16,920 nucleotides of DNA from Kangiella sp. (GTDB lineage Bacteria > Pseudomonadota > Gammaproteobacteria > Enterobacterales > Kangiellaceae): assembly GCA_026195755.1 (NCBI GenBank), contig JAPHRL010000281.1, positions 1-16,920 of the forward strand. Direction: 5' to 3'. A model generated the notes under the pieces. That model was not told the DNA's origin. It worked only from the letters and a program-made list of their open reading frames with translations, and did no database searches. Positions within the stretch are counted from its first letter, which is position 1. Each line of letters starts with the position of its first letter. Below are positions 7,615-13,643 of this stretch, in pieces. The position numbers and the translations under genes are program-made.

Positions 7615-8298
7615 ATGGAGGTTTTTATCCGCCCTTTTCATTTCGCCTGGATAGTCTGTCTTCTGCCCATCATTGCCGCGCATGGTGCTTTTTTTATTGG
7701 ACTGTGGCAAGGCGTGGCAAATGAATGCATTCCTTATTTTGAAGGCTGCACCTCGATTAGTCGCGCGGCACGCAATGGTGATGCTATCTTTTTGTTTCGA
7801 GGCCTGATGATGCCGACAGCGGCATTTCTGATTATCTTCTGGTATTTACAGAGTGTCTGGCTGAAAGAGCTAACCCATAAATCGCACATCACAATTTTCG
7901 TGCTAGGAACCATTGGCGCTGTGTTTTTAGTTCTGTACGCAGACTTTCTTGGCACCGAAGGTGACTTTTATGAGTTTATGCGACGTTATGGAATCACCCT
8001 CTATTTCGCCATGACCATTCTTGCGCAGATGTTAAGCATTCGCAGCTTACAAAAGCTTGGCAATTCATTGGATAGAAAAATTAAACGCTATTTAACTATC
8101 CAATTCACTATGATGGTGCTCTATTGGGTTTTAGGGATTGCCAATGTAGTGATTAAAGCGACAGGTGTCAGTTGGGCCGATCAGTCTGAAAACATCATCG
8201 AATGGAATTTCGCCTTATTGATGTCGCTGTATTTTGGTTTAACTGCAATGATGTGGAAGCGAACTGATTTTGAGTTTCAGCTTAGCATTAAGAGATAA
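7615..8298 (+). CDS. Multi-pass membrane protein, possibly Frag1/DRAM/Sfk1-like
   Basis: This 227-residue protein has about six hydrophobic segments: near 12-32, 59-80, 90-108, 124-140, 155-180 and 193-210. Between the first two is CIPYFEGCTSISRAARNGDA, followed by LFRGLMMPTAAFL. The order (first helix, a Ser-rich external loop, then a Phe-rich second helix) resembles the Frag1/DRAM/Sfk1 family, whose bacterial members have no established function. I recognise this by pattern only. A GATGGAGG-like purine stretch overlaps the ATG at 7615 and no good ribosome binding site lies before it, so an internal start is not excluded. The gene follows a terminator and converges on the amidohydrolase gene with only 17 bases between the stops, so it is probably transcribed alone. 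Confidence 0.75.
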   Translation: MEVFIRPFHFAWIVCLLPIIAAHGAFFIGLWQGVANECIPYFEGCTSISRAARNGDAIFLFRGLMMPTAAFLIIFWYLQSVWLKELTHKSHITIFVLGTIGAVFLVLYADFLGTEGDFYEFMRRYGITLYFAMTILAQMLSIRSLQKLGNSLDRKIKRYLTIQFTMMVLYWVLGIANVVIKATGVSWADQSENIIEWNFALLMSLYFGLTAMMWKRTDFEFQLSIKR

Positions 8299-8315
8299 GC
8301 TTCTAATCGCCTCAA

Positions 8316-9746
8316 TCAACGCTCCCCTATTTTGCTCCAAAGAAACTCATCTTTACCGATATTTTCTGCGTTTTTCTTAGCCAGATTTTCAAGCATGATA
8401 TCAATCTGACTTTTATCAACCCAACGTCCATTAAAGAACACACCGGATATCTTCCTAGTGTTATTAATATCTAACAAAGGATTTTCATCAAGCAACACAA
8501 GGTCCGCAAACTTACCAACTTCAACAGTTCCAACTTTGTCGTCAATTTCTAGCCATGTGGCTGCCAACCTTGTTGCAGCTGCCAAGGTTTCTTCGGTGGT
8601 TAAGCCTGCATCCACCAACAAGGTCAACTCGTCATGCAATGAATAACCCCAAACTATGCCTGAAGTGCCTGCATCCGTTCCTGCTACCATGGGTACTCCA
8701 AGATCTTTAAAGGCTTTTACCAACTTGATATGAAAGCCTACCAGCTCGTCATAGTAAGCAATTCTTTTGGGATTGGTTCCGTGATTATATTGATTAGCAG
8801 TAATCCATTTGTCTTGCATTAATGGATGTACATATTTAAAACTAGGCAGCTCTCTTACTGCATCCAATGAGCGTCCCTGAGCAGCAATCCTTGCCAGGTT
8901 CGATAGGTTAGGAGTAACCCAGGTGCCATTCACCCTTGCCAACCTTGCAAGTTTATAAGCTTCTTCTATAGTAAACTCATTGGCTTGCTTTGAGAACTCC
9001 TCTGCATGAGCCACTAAGCCAAAGTGAGGGACGAACGCATCTTCTGTCTTACCCTCAAAGGCATTGGGTATATGCCCCACTACCTTCATTCCTTGTTTGT
9101 CAGCTTCGTCCACAATGGCCTTGTAAGTTTCAATGTTAAGGCCTGAGTAAACCTTGATAAATTCATAACCATCACCTTTCGCTATTCTAACAGCCTGTCG
9201 CCCCTCGGAAGGAGTTGTTGCTACCTTACGCGCATTGCTTCCATCAATTAACGCTGCCAACGCAATTCTTGGACCAATGATATTGCCTTTAATGATTTCA
9301 TTTCTTTGCCCGAAGTGTTCAACTCTACCGCTCAATTCAAATGCTGTCGTAACACCATTAGCAACGTATAACAGCATAATGTCTTGGTTATCGAAGAAGA
9401 TTGATGCACCTTTGGTTGGATAGTTATTTCCAGGACTACCATCTACAAGATTGTGAACGTGCATGTCTATCAGGCCAGGGATAAGCCACTTACCTTCACC
9501 ATCAATAATCATGGCATCATTTGGTATTTTTCCGCCAATGGCTGAGATTTTGTTATCGACAACAACAACTGTAGTATTTTCAATGACCTTGTTTTCCACC
9601 GTCATTGGAATGACATTAACGTTGGTTAGAGCAATTGTTTTATTCTCTTCATTTTCCTGTGCCAGCGCAGTGTGCTGCGTGATTCCGCAACCTGAAAGCA
9701 AAACCAATGCCACGCATAAACCCGCTATAAACCGTAAGTTTTTCAC
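8316..9746 (-). CDS. Amidohydrolase-family lipoprotein (metal-dependent hydrolase)
   Basis: The 476-residue product starts at a GTG (9746) with AAGGA 9 bases upstream. A lipoprotein signal ends in LLSGC, with Cys20 the likely lipidated residue, placing it in the periplasm on a membrane anchor. The amidohydrolase TIM barrel shows the binuclear metal ligands: HVH (His96, His98), FIKVYSG (Lys198, the likely carbamylated Lys), GHIPNA (His225), HAEEF (His247) and AGTDAG (Asp358). The flanking beta-sandwich segments (LTNVNVIPM, GKFADLVLLDENPL) are typical of the imidazolonepropionase-like or prolidase-like amidohydrolases often found as exported enzymes in marine gammaproteobacteria. Likely substrates are small amides or Xaa-Pro-type dipeptides, but the sequence does not tell. 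It appears monocistronic. Confidence 0.93.
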   Translation of the reverse strand: MKNLRFIAGLCVALVLLSGCGITQHTALAQENEENKTIALTNVNVIPMTVENKVIENTTVVVVDNKISAIGGKIPNDAMIIDGEGKWLIPGLIDMHVHNLVDGSPGNNYPTKGASIFFDNQDIMLLYVANGVTTAFELSGRVEHFGQRNEIIKGNIIGPRIALAALIDGSNARKVATTPSEGRQAVRIAKGDGYEFIKVYSGLNIETYKAIVDEADKQGMKVVGHIPNAFEGKTEDAFVPHFGLVAHAEEFSKQANEFTIEEAYKLARLARVNGTWVTPNLSNLARIAAQGRSLDAVRELPSFKYVHPLMQDKWITANQYNHGTNPKRIAYYDELVGFHIKLVKAFKDLGVPMVAGTDAGTSGIVWGYSLHDELTLLVDAGLTTEETLAAATRLAATWLEIDDKVGTVEVGKFADLVLLDENPLLDINNTRKISGVFFNGRWVDKSQIDIMLENLAKKNAENIGKDEFLWSKIGER

Positions 9747-9895
9747 TGAAAATTCCTTATTATGCTTTTTAATATTCGTTATTATTTCAATCTACGCATG
9801 TAAGATTGCTTTTGATACAAGGAGCGGGTTTCTAAATGTAAGATTTTATTTTGTTTAGCGACAGCTATGTGAAAGAGAAATTGAGTGCAGGATGG

Positions 9896-9910
9896 CTGAA
9901 CAATGTTCAG
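9896..9910. terminator. Palindrome after the MAPEG gene
   Basis: CTGAACA-A-TGTTCAG is a perfect 7-bp inverted repeat with a single central base, 3 bases after the MAPEG stop on the minus strand. A one-base loop cannot form a good hairpin without opening the inner pairs and no T run follows, so it could instead be a protein-binding site. Confidence 0.3.
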
Positions 9911-9913
9911 AGG

Positions 9914-10300
9914 TTATATCAGAAGAAAAAACCACATCGCCAACACCGCCAGGAAGTTAATGGTAAAGACCAAACCTCTTAAGCGAATATTGTTCGTCAC
10001 TATCTGCACAAAACTATGAATCAAGCGACCTGCGATAAAGATCCAGGCCAACCATAGTTGAACAGGTTCAGTATTTCCCAAAGCGATAAACAGCACACAG
10101 GTAACATGGAAAAATAACGGCCATTCAAACTGATTCGAAAGGTTAGCGCTGATCCGCAACTCCATTGACGCCCACCTTTCTTTTTTACTTTTTACGACGC
10201 CCCATACTGCAGGAGCACGAACAATCGTCAACGATACATATAGAAAAGCCGTCCATGCGATGTGAGCAGCAATTGGGTAGAGAAGAAGGTGGTTTGTCAT
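9914..10300 (-). CDS. MAPEG-family membrane protein
   Basis: This 128-residue integral membrane protein has four hydrophobic segments (about 5-27, 58-75, 80-100, 106-127). It carries the family pattern of a polar segment before helix 2, RISANLSNQFEWPLFFH (about 49-65), then AGRLIHSFVQ and LRGLVFTINFL. MAPEG proteins include glutathione-dependent membrane enzymes of eicosanoid and detoxification metabolism; bacterial members like this are usually uncharacterised. Its ATG overlaps the stop of the preceding exported protein gene in an ATGA, so the two are translationally coupled. No attC site lies between or after them, so I place this gene just outside the cassette array. Confidence 0.85.
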   Translation of the reverse strand: MTNHLLLYPIAAHIAWTAFLYVSLTIVRAPAVWGVVKSKKERWASMELRISANLSNQFEWPLFFHVTCVLFIALGNTEPVQLWLAWIFIAGRLIHSFVQIVTNNIRLRGLVFTINFLAVLAMWFFLLI

Positions 10301-10701
10301 ATTCGGGGCTGCCTTTGTTTATTAACCCATTCCAAATCAATATATAAATTATGCCCGCAGTCTATCCTTCCACCATCTGCTAGATTAACACGAGTAATTT
10401 CTGACTCACCAACACTAATATACTGATTGTTTCCGACACTCTTAATAGCGCAATAGAATGAAACATATCCATCGTTCCTTTCGTCATCAAGAACAGCAAC
10501 GTAAATTGTCAGATTAAATGAAGTGAGCAAGCTCTCATCATTTATAGCGTTCGAGACATTAAAATTAGTCTCTGTGTGTATGACTGTACTTTCAACACCT
10601 TCCTCTGTAGTCCAAGAGACTTTTAACGGTAAATCAAAGTCCTCTGAACCTAAAGCAATAGCAGGTAACAAGAGAATTAAGTATTTAATGATTGTTATCA
10701 T
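10297..10701 (-). CDS. Small exported protein of unknown function
   Basis: The 134-residue product is not recognised. It has a signal peptide (MITIIKYLILLLPAIALG, likely cleavage near residue 18) and then a soluble domain predicted by pattern to be mostly beta-strand, with two Cys (FYCAIKS and RIDCGHN) that could form a disulfide. GGAGAGCG lies directly before the ATG, a good ribosome binding site and unlike the cassette genes upstream. The stop overlaps the MAPEG start by ATGA. It follows the degraded attC-like half-site, so it is either a former terminal cassette or the first resident gene beyond the array. Confidence 0.7.
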   Translation of the reverse strand: MITIIKYLILLLPAIALGSEDFDLPLKVSWTTEEGVESTVIHTETNFNVSNAINDESLLTSFNLTIYVAVLDDERNDGYVSFYCAIKSVGNNQYISVGESEITRVNLADGGRIDCGHNLYIDLEWVNKQRQPRI

Positions 10702-10844
10702 TCGCTCTCCATAATGCGGCTAATTTCCTGAGTAATTGGCAAAGTATGTAGCCTCTATTAGCCTAAGCATACCAAGGGCACTTCCGCTGGTCGTAATCGA
10801 GGAATTTTATGAAGAACTGGCGGGCGTTGATTGTATTGTTAGGT
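10702..10844 (-). other. Degenerate attC-like half-site at the distal end of the cassette array
   Basis: Read on the minus strand, the last cassette gene ends in CCTAACAAT (10844-10836). Its TAA is the stop codon, the same arrangement as in the two complete attC sites whose R'' box holds a stop. The stem should be closed by a GTTRRRY box and a complementary arm. I find neither: the only candidate is ATTATGG near the next start, and it does not pair with the first arm. I take this as a decayed or recombined attC. Confidence 0.4.
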
Positions 10845-11372
10845 TTTTTCACTACAGGATACCTCTACCTTGCGTTTTCCTTTGACTGTTTCTAGCTGTA
10901 AGTAGAATGTTCCTTCCAGGGTAATGTACTTTACATCTCCGCCTTCTTTCAGCCATAACTCATGAGAAGTCGTTTTCTCTAGATTGGTACCAAGCCTAAA
11001 ATGAGAGCCATTTTTTAGAATTTTGCACTCTTCACGAAATATTTTAACTACAGGATAATCCCGATAATACCAAAACTCTACATACGAAAATGTGCTTCCG
11101 TCATCTGAAAGATATCCACCAGTGTAGCCACTTGGTTTGTAAGGAGTAGACCAAACAGGTTTAAAATTCGGTGGCGGAGAAGAAAGAAAAAAACCCTCGT
11201 ATACATTTAAAACCCAATCATCTTCCCAGGGCTTTTCAGCATTTCCTAGTGGCTGAACAACAGCACTCCATTTATTGTTTGGCGATTGAACCAAAAACTC
11301 CTGCCAATCGGGTGGCTGATCCGCGTGAGAACAAACAGAAAGACTTAAAATTAAGAGAAATAGTATTTTCAT
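10839..11372 (-). CDS. Cassette gene: exported protein of unknown function
   Basis: I start this at the ATG at 11372, 6 bases after the attC core box, giving 177 residues. The frame continues back to a TTG at 11393, but that lies inside the attC. The protein has a signal peptide (MKILFLLILSLSVCSHA, cut near residue 17; the Cys has Val before it, so a lipobox is unlikely). The mature domain is rich in aromatics, with QSPNNKWSAVV, YLSDDGSTFSYVEFWYY and two later Cys (EECKIL and VSCSEKT). It suggests a beta-rich, perhaps propeller-like or lectin-like, periplasmic domain, without a recognised family. The TAA stop is part of the CCTAAC half-site. There is no ribosome binding site of note, common for cassette genes placed next to attC. 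Confidence 0.75.
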   Translation of the reverse strand: MKILFLLILSLSVCSHADQPPDWQEFLVQSPNNKWSAVVQPLGNAEKPWEDDWVLNVYEGFFLSSPPPNFKPVWSTPYKPSGYTGGYLSDDGSTFSYVEFWYYRDYPVVKIFREECKILKNGSHFRLGTNLEKTTSHELWLKEGGDVKYITLEGTFYLQLETVKGKRKVEVSCSEKT

Positions 11373-11378
11373 GTAAAA

Positions 11379-11490
11379 ACTTAACGCCCGCAACAGCGGA
11401 ATATTTGGAGTGGATTGTTTTGCGGTAGCGTAGCGTTAAGCCGTAAAACAAGGAACGGAAAATATTTCCGCTGGTTGCGATTGTTAGGGC
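11379..11490 (-). repeat. attC recombination site (between the zinc-ribbon and exported-protein cassettes)
   Basis: On the minus strand the site runs from CCTAACAATCGC to GGGCGTTAAGT, with R' box GTTAAGT matching GTTRRRY. The arms are nearly perfect: on the plus strand CGCAACAGCGGAATATT (11389-11405) pairs with AATATTTCCGCTGGTTGCG (11461-11479), leaving exactly one T (in 11465-11467) and one G (11473 or 11474) unpaired. These are the extrahelical T and G known from attC sites such as attC-aadA7. A second stem, TTGTTTTGCGG (11415-11425) with CCGTAAAACAA (11441-11451), closes a 15-base apical loop. Length is about 112 bp. Confidence 0.93.
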
Positions 11491-11498
11491 CCTGCCGA

Positions 11499-11765
11499 TT
11501 ACCAGTATTGACCATGCTTTAGCCCTGCGTCTTGAATTTGAACGTCGGAAGCTTGGGTGAACTGTTCATTTCCGATGGCCCCGCACTTAGCACAGATTGC
11601 CGACTCTGAAGCCTGGAGATGGAATGGATCCGGGAAAAACGTACCCACCTCGTCACACTCGGCTGCAACATTGCCACAGGCGCGGCATACGAGCAGCAAC
11701 GGATAGCCTTGTCCGCAGCACGGACATCGCACATTCAGACTCCAGGTTGGCGGCTTAAACTCCAT
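11499..11765 (-). CDS. Cassette gene: small Cys-rich zinc-ribbon-like protein
   Basis: The 88-residue product is unknown but has three Cys pairs: CPCCG (14-18), CRACG (28-32) and CAKCG (58-62). The first two are spaced like one zinc ribbon; the third could form a second site with Cys37 or hold the chain in another way. It lacks a signal peptide or membrane helix and should be cytoplasmic. The ATG at 11765 lies 7 bases after the R' box of the upstream attC. Unlike the other cassette genes its TAA (11499-11501) stops 8 bases before the next attC begins. Such proteins may bind nucleic acid or protein partners, but nothing here says which. Confidence 0.78.
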   Translation of the reverse strand: MEFKPPTWSLNVRCPCCGQGYPLLLVCRACGNVAAECDEVGTFFPDPFHLQASESAICAKCGAIGNEQFTQASDVQIQDAGLKHGQYW

Positions 11766-11772
11766 TTATGGC

Positions 11773-11865
11773 CCCTAACGCCTTGCTTTGGGGCGGCCGA
11801 AACAGAGCGAAGCGGCGTGTAGGCCGTCCCAGCCGCGCTGCGGCGACAACAGCAACTTGTTATGT
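11773..11865 (-). repeat. attC recombination site (between the membrane-protein and zinc-ribbon cassettes)
   Basis: On the minus strand it starts ACATAACAAGTTGC and ends GCAAGGCGTTAGGGG; the R' box is GTTAGGG (11779-11773). Inner arms pair (CGGCC with GGCCG, GGGG with TCCC, counting G-T). The arm next to the R'' box carries an extra self-complementary insert, GCCGC-GCT-GCGGC (11832-11844), so pairing is less regular than in its two neighbours. Length is about 93 bp. Confidence 0.82.
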
Positions 11866-12132
11866 GTTTTCATTGCGACCAAACCTATTGTGAAAAATGG
11901 GCACAAAAAAAGCACCTATTGAAATGATAAATCCCAAAGCCATACCCCATGAACCTACGGGATGAAATACACCGAAGGTAAGAAGTGCAGCCCAAGAAGC
12001 TACTAACGAAAGAATAATTGTTGCCGCGGCGATAACGCGGAAATTTCGATGCCCCGTGCCATTGCGAGACCAAACCACCAATATGATGGTGGAGAGGAAA
12101 CTTAATATAAGTAGTGGTAACCCAGCGCTCAT
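11860..12132 (-). CDS. Cassette gene: small three-helix membrane protein
   Basis: The 90-residue product has three hydrophobic segments (about 3-21, 32-53 and 62-80) joined by short loops, with RNGTGHRNFR after the first and a basic, polar tail FHNRFGRNENT. It is an inner-membrane protein with no recognised family. The ATG at 12132 is 22 bases after the R' box of the upstream attC. The final codon and stop, ACA TAA, form the R'' box of the downstream attC, so gene and recombination site overlap. Small membrane proteins are frequent among cassette cargo. Confidence 0.75.
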   Translation of the reverse strand: MSAGLPLLILSFLSTIILVVWSRNGTGHRNFRVIAAATIILSLVASWAALLTFGVFHPVGSWGMALGFIISIGAFFVPIFHNRFGRNENT

Positions 12133-12154
12133 TTTATTCCTTCGGGCTCAAGAC

Positions 12155-12252
12155 ACTTAACGCCTCAAACACCGGCTTGGTGAAGTTGGCGGCTTTTTTG
12201 GAACAAAAAAGGTGACAGCTTTGCCAAGTCCGCGTGCTTTGACTTGTTACAT
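12155..12252 (-). repeat. attC recombination site (first visible in the array)
   Basis: On the minus strand it runs from ATGTAACAAGTC to GAGGCGTTAAGT, R' box GTTAAGT (12161-12155). On the plus strand CAAACACCGGCTTGG (12166-12180) pairs with CCAAGTCCGCGTGCTTTG (12224-12241), leaving three single unpaired bases: T12229, and two C at about 12233 and 12237. A T-run and an A-run (near 12195 and 12205) close the apical part. Length is 98 bp. Confidence 0.9.
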
Positions 12253-12594
12253 TTTGACGGTGAAGCCATTGCTTATTACCTCAAGTTGCCCATTACCATT
12301 AAAGTTGAATTTGTAATGCTTGTATTCTTCTTGAGCCCCGATTTCACCTTGCTTTATATGCTCTGCCAACCATTCTGACTCGGTAATTATATGACTTCTA
12401 TCGTATTCCTCGCCTTCTATAAAGGTTTCGATCATTTGCCATTTAAATGCAACGGTATCTGAAAAGAACACCTCGCGCTGAATTTCCTGCCAATCCTTAA
12501 ATTTAAGAATTAAGTCTCCCTCATCCATATTGATGTTGGGGAAGTCAGCATCTGCGGTTGAAAAACCTGGTTCTATTATCTCTGCTCGTTCCAT
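12247..12594 (-). CDS. Cassette gene: small acidic soluble protein of unknown function
   Basis: The 115-residue product is acidic and has no signal peptide or membrane helix. It has the look of a small alpha/beta cytoplasmic protein: DLILKFKDWQEIQREVFFSD near 27-46, a central Glu/His-rich helix region, and a beta-rich end HYKFNFNGNGQLEVISNG. These features recall immunity-type or cassette hypothetical proteins, but I recognise no family. The last codons, ATG TAA, make the R'' box of the downstream attC. It is the first cassette gene seen in the array. Upstream, GTTACAT at 12617-12623 (minus strand) could be a former core box, but no pairing arm supports it. Confidence 0.72.
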   Translation of the reverse strand: MERAEIIEPGFSTADADFPNINMDEGDLILKFKDWQEIQREVFFSDTVAFKWQMIETFIEGEEYDRSHIITESEWLAEHIKQGEIGAQEEYKHYKFNFNGNGQLEVISNGFTVKM

Positions 12595-12916
12595 GCTCGA
12601 TCTATTTTGAAATGTAACATTTTATTATACGAATTCGTTTGTAAGACTCTAATATCATTAGTCTTTTTTTACAAGTGTCGATTCTCTGGATATTTTAGGG
12701 ATTAGCGGACCTAAAATTCCGTATATCGGTATATTTCAGATAGAAAGTGGCACTAAATCTCCCCTCTTGCCACCGCTTTTTCTTAATACCTATATTTCCG
12801 CAATGTTAACATTCACTAACCCCTAGTTAAATAGAGGTTACTTATAGTGAGGTAGGTAAAACTGTTAGGAAACAACTCATTTCCAATGCTCGCTAACCCA
12901 TTGATTATTAAAAGCC

Positions 12917-12966
12917 TGTCGCCTGTATGTCACCCAAATGTCGCTAATTCTTCGGGGATATGTCGT
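12917..12966 (+). promoter_or_regulatory. Helically phased TGTCRY direct repeats upstream of the XRE-2TM gene
   Basis: TGTCGC (12917), TGTCAC (12928), TGTCGC (12939), a weak CTTCGG (12950) and TGTCGT (12961) start at exact 11-base steps, so all face the same side of the helix. The last ends 2 bases before a TATACT -10 box, and the -35 position holds a poor match (AATTCT). This fits an activator-dependent promoter or an autoregulatory operator array. Confidence 0.5.
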
Positions 12967-12968
12967 GT

Positions 12969-12974
12969 TATACT
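12969..12974 (+). promoter_or_regulatory. Candidate -10 element of the XRE-2TM gene
   Basis: TATACT, 76 bases before the start codon, directly after the phased boxes. With 17-base spacing the -35 hexamer would be AATTCT, a poor match. Confidence 0.4.
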
Positions 12975-13050
12975 TGGTCTGGAATTTACATAATTCAGGC
13001 TCACCGCTGTATCAGCCAGCGCTACTACATAAACACAGAACGGATTAATT

Positions 13051-13587
13051 ATGATTGTTAGAAAATTGAGATTGAGAAACGGTTGGTCACAAGAGCAATT
13101 AGCAGAGTTGATGGGTGTTAGCACTCGTACCATTCAGCGCATTGAGCGTGGCCAGACCAAGCCCAGTCTTGAAACTCAAAAGTCTTTAGCCGCTGTGTTT
13201 GAGGTTGATATAGCAACATTTGAACCGTCCATATCTATGGACAGCACAGGAGAGCCTGATATGAACACCACCAATACCAATGAAACGACTCAACAAGCTG
13301 AGCAAGGCGCGAAACCTAAGCCAGCTGTTGAAACTGTTAGCAATGAAGAGGCAGACGCCATGGAGTACGTTAAAGGCATTAAGGAGTTTTACTCGCACTT
13401 ACTCATCTACATCATCTTTAGCGTTATCTTTATCTTTGCGGGCAAAATGCCTGACATGCTGATCGCTTGGGGTGCCTGGACACTCGGGCTTGTCTTTCAT
13501 GGATTACAGGCCTTTGAAGTCATTAATATTTTCAAGATAAACTGGGAAAAGAAGATGGTGGAAAAGCGTTTAAAGAAAAAGTTGTAA
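13051..13587 (+). CDS. XRE-family helix-turn-helix protein fused to a 2TM membrane domain
   Basis: The 178-residue product has an N-terminal XRE HTH (about 3-58), LRLRNGWSQEQLAELMGVSTRTIQ-type, closely matching the family pattern. A polar linker rich in Thr, Asn, Glu and Gln (about 60-100) leads to a C-terminal 2TM domain (about 103-176) with EYVKGIKEFYSHLLIYIIFSV and a second helix, LIAWGAWTLGLVFHGLQAF, then a basic tail ending KKMVEKRLKKKL. This pairing is known as an architecture in aquatic bacteria. The DNA-binding part would be tethered to the inner membrane and may act as a transcriptional regulator answering membrane state, but the signal is unknown. The phased boxes upstream could be its own binding sites. 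Ribosome binding site is weak (GGA, 8 bases before the ATG). Confidence 0.88.
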   Translation: MIVRKLRLRNGWSQEQLAELMGVSTRTIQRIERGQTKPSLETQKSLAAVFEVDIATFEPSISMDSTGEPDMNTTNTNETTQQAEQGAKPKPAVETVSNEEADAMEYVKGIKEFYSHLLIYIIFSVIFIFAGKMPDMLIAWGAWTLGLVFHGLQAFEVINIFKINWEKKMVEKRLKKKL

Positions 13588-13598
13588 TCCGCAATAAC

Positions 13599-13626
13599 AT
13601 TGAGCAGACTCTATAGTCTGCTCAAT
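13599..13626. terminator. Strong 12-bp hairpin after the XRE-2TM gene
   Basis: ATTGAGCAGACT (13599-13610), loop CTAT, AGTCTGCTCAAT (13615-13626): a perfect 12-bp stem 11 bases after the stop. Only a short, broken T tract follows, so termination may be partial. The next gene starts 17 bases later in the same direction and may be read through. Confidence 0.65.
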
Positions 13627-13643
13627 TCTATAGGTAGCTCACG

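Larger units (their letters stand above)
10838..12594 (-). mobile_element. Integron cassette cluster lacking an integrase (CALIN)
   Basis: Four small genes, all on the minus strand, are packed with three well-formed attC sites in about 1.75 kb. Cassette junctions (GTTRRRY boxes) are at 12155-12161, 11773-11779 and 11379-11385, giving cassette lengths of about 380-395 bp for the inner two. Three of the four genes end with a TAA that belongs to an attC core box. No tyrosine recombinase gene of the IntI type and no attI is visible on either side; the upstream flank (12,595-13,050) is gene-free and leads into an XRE-type gene. The cluster must be mobilised by an integrase elsewhere, or be a remnant. 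Confidence 0.88.
12595..13050. other. Gene-free stretch between the cassette array and the XRE-2TM gene
   Basis: No convincing open frame on either strand. The left part is AT-rich and holds no integrase or recognisable attI. An imperfect dyad, CACTA..AACC..CTA (12814-12825) against TAG..GGTT..TAGTG (12833-12849), lies in the middle. The right part carries the 11-bp phased boxes and a -10 element reported separately. Confidence 0.6.

Noticed and set aside
9900..9920. TATAAC at the MAPEG stop as an attC R'' box
   Set aside because: The following bases form a simple palindrome, and no complementary arm or closing core box follows towards 9,800.
12804..12868. Possible fourth attC (CCTAAC near 12868 to GTTAAC near 12805, minus strand) in the gene-free stretch
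   Set aside because: An inner dyad exists (CACTA/TAGTG, AACC/GGTT), but the TAACAA/GCGTTA context is missing and the end box GTTAACA does not match GTTRRRY. The pairing also needs a four-base bulge.
12595..13050. attI site or integrase remnant at the proximal end of the cassette array
   Set aside because: No frame with tyrosine-recombinase motifs and no clear attI core could be found; only an isolated GTTACAT at 12617-12623 on the minus strand.
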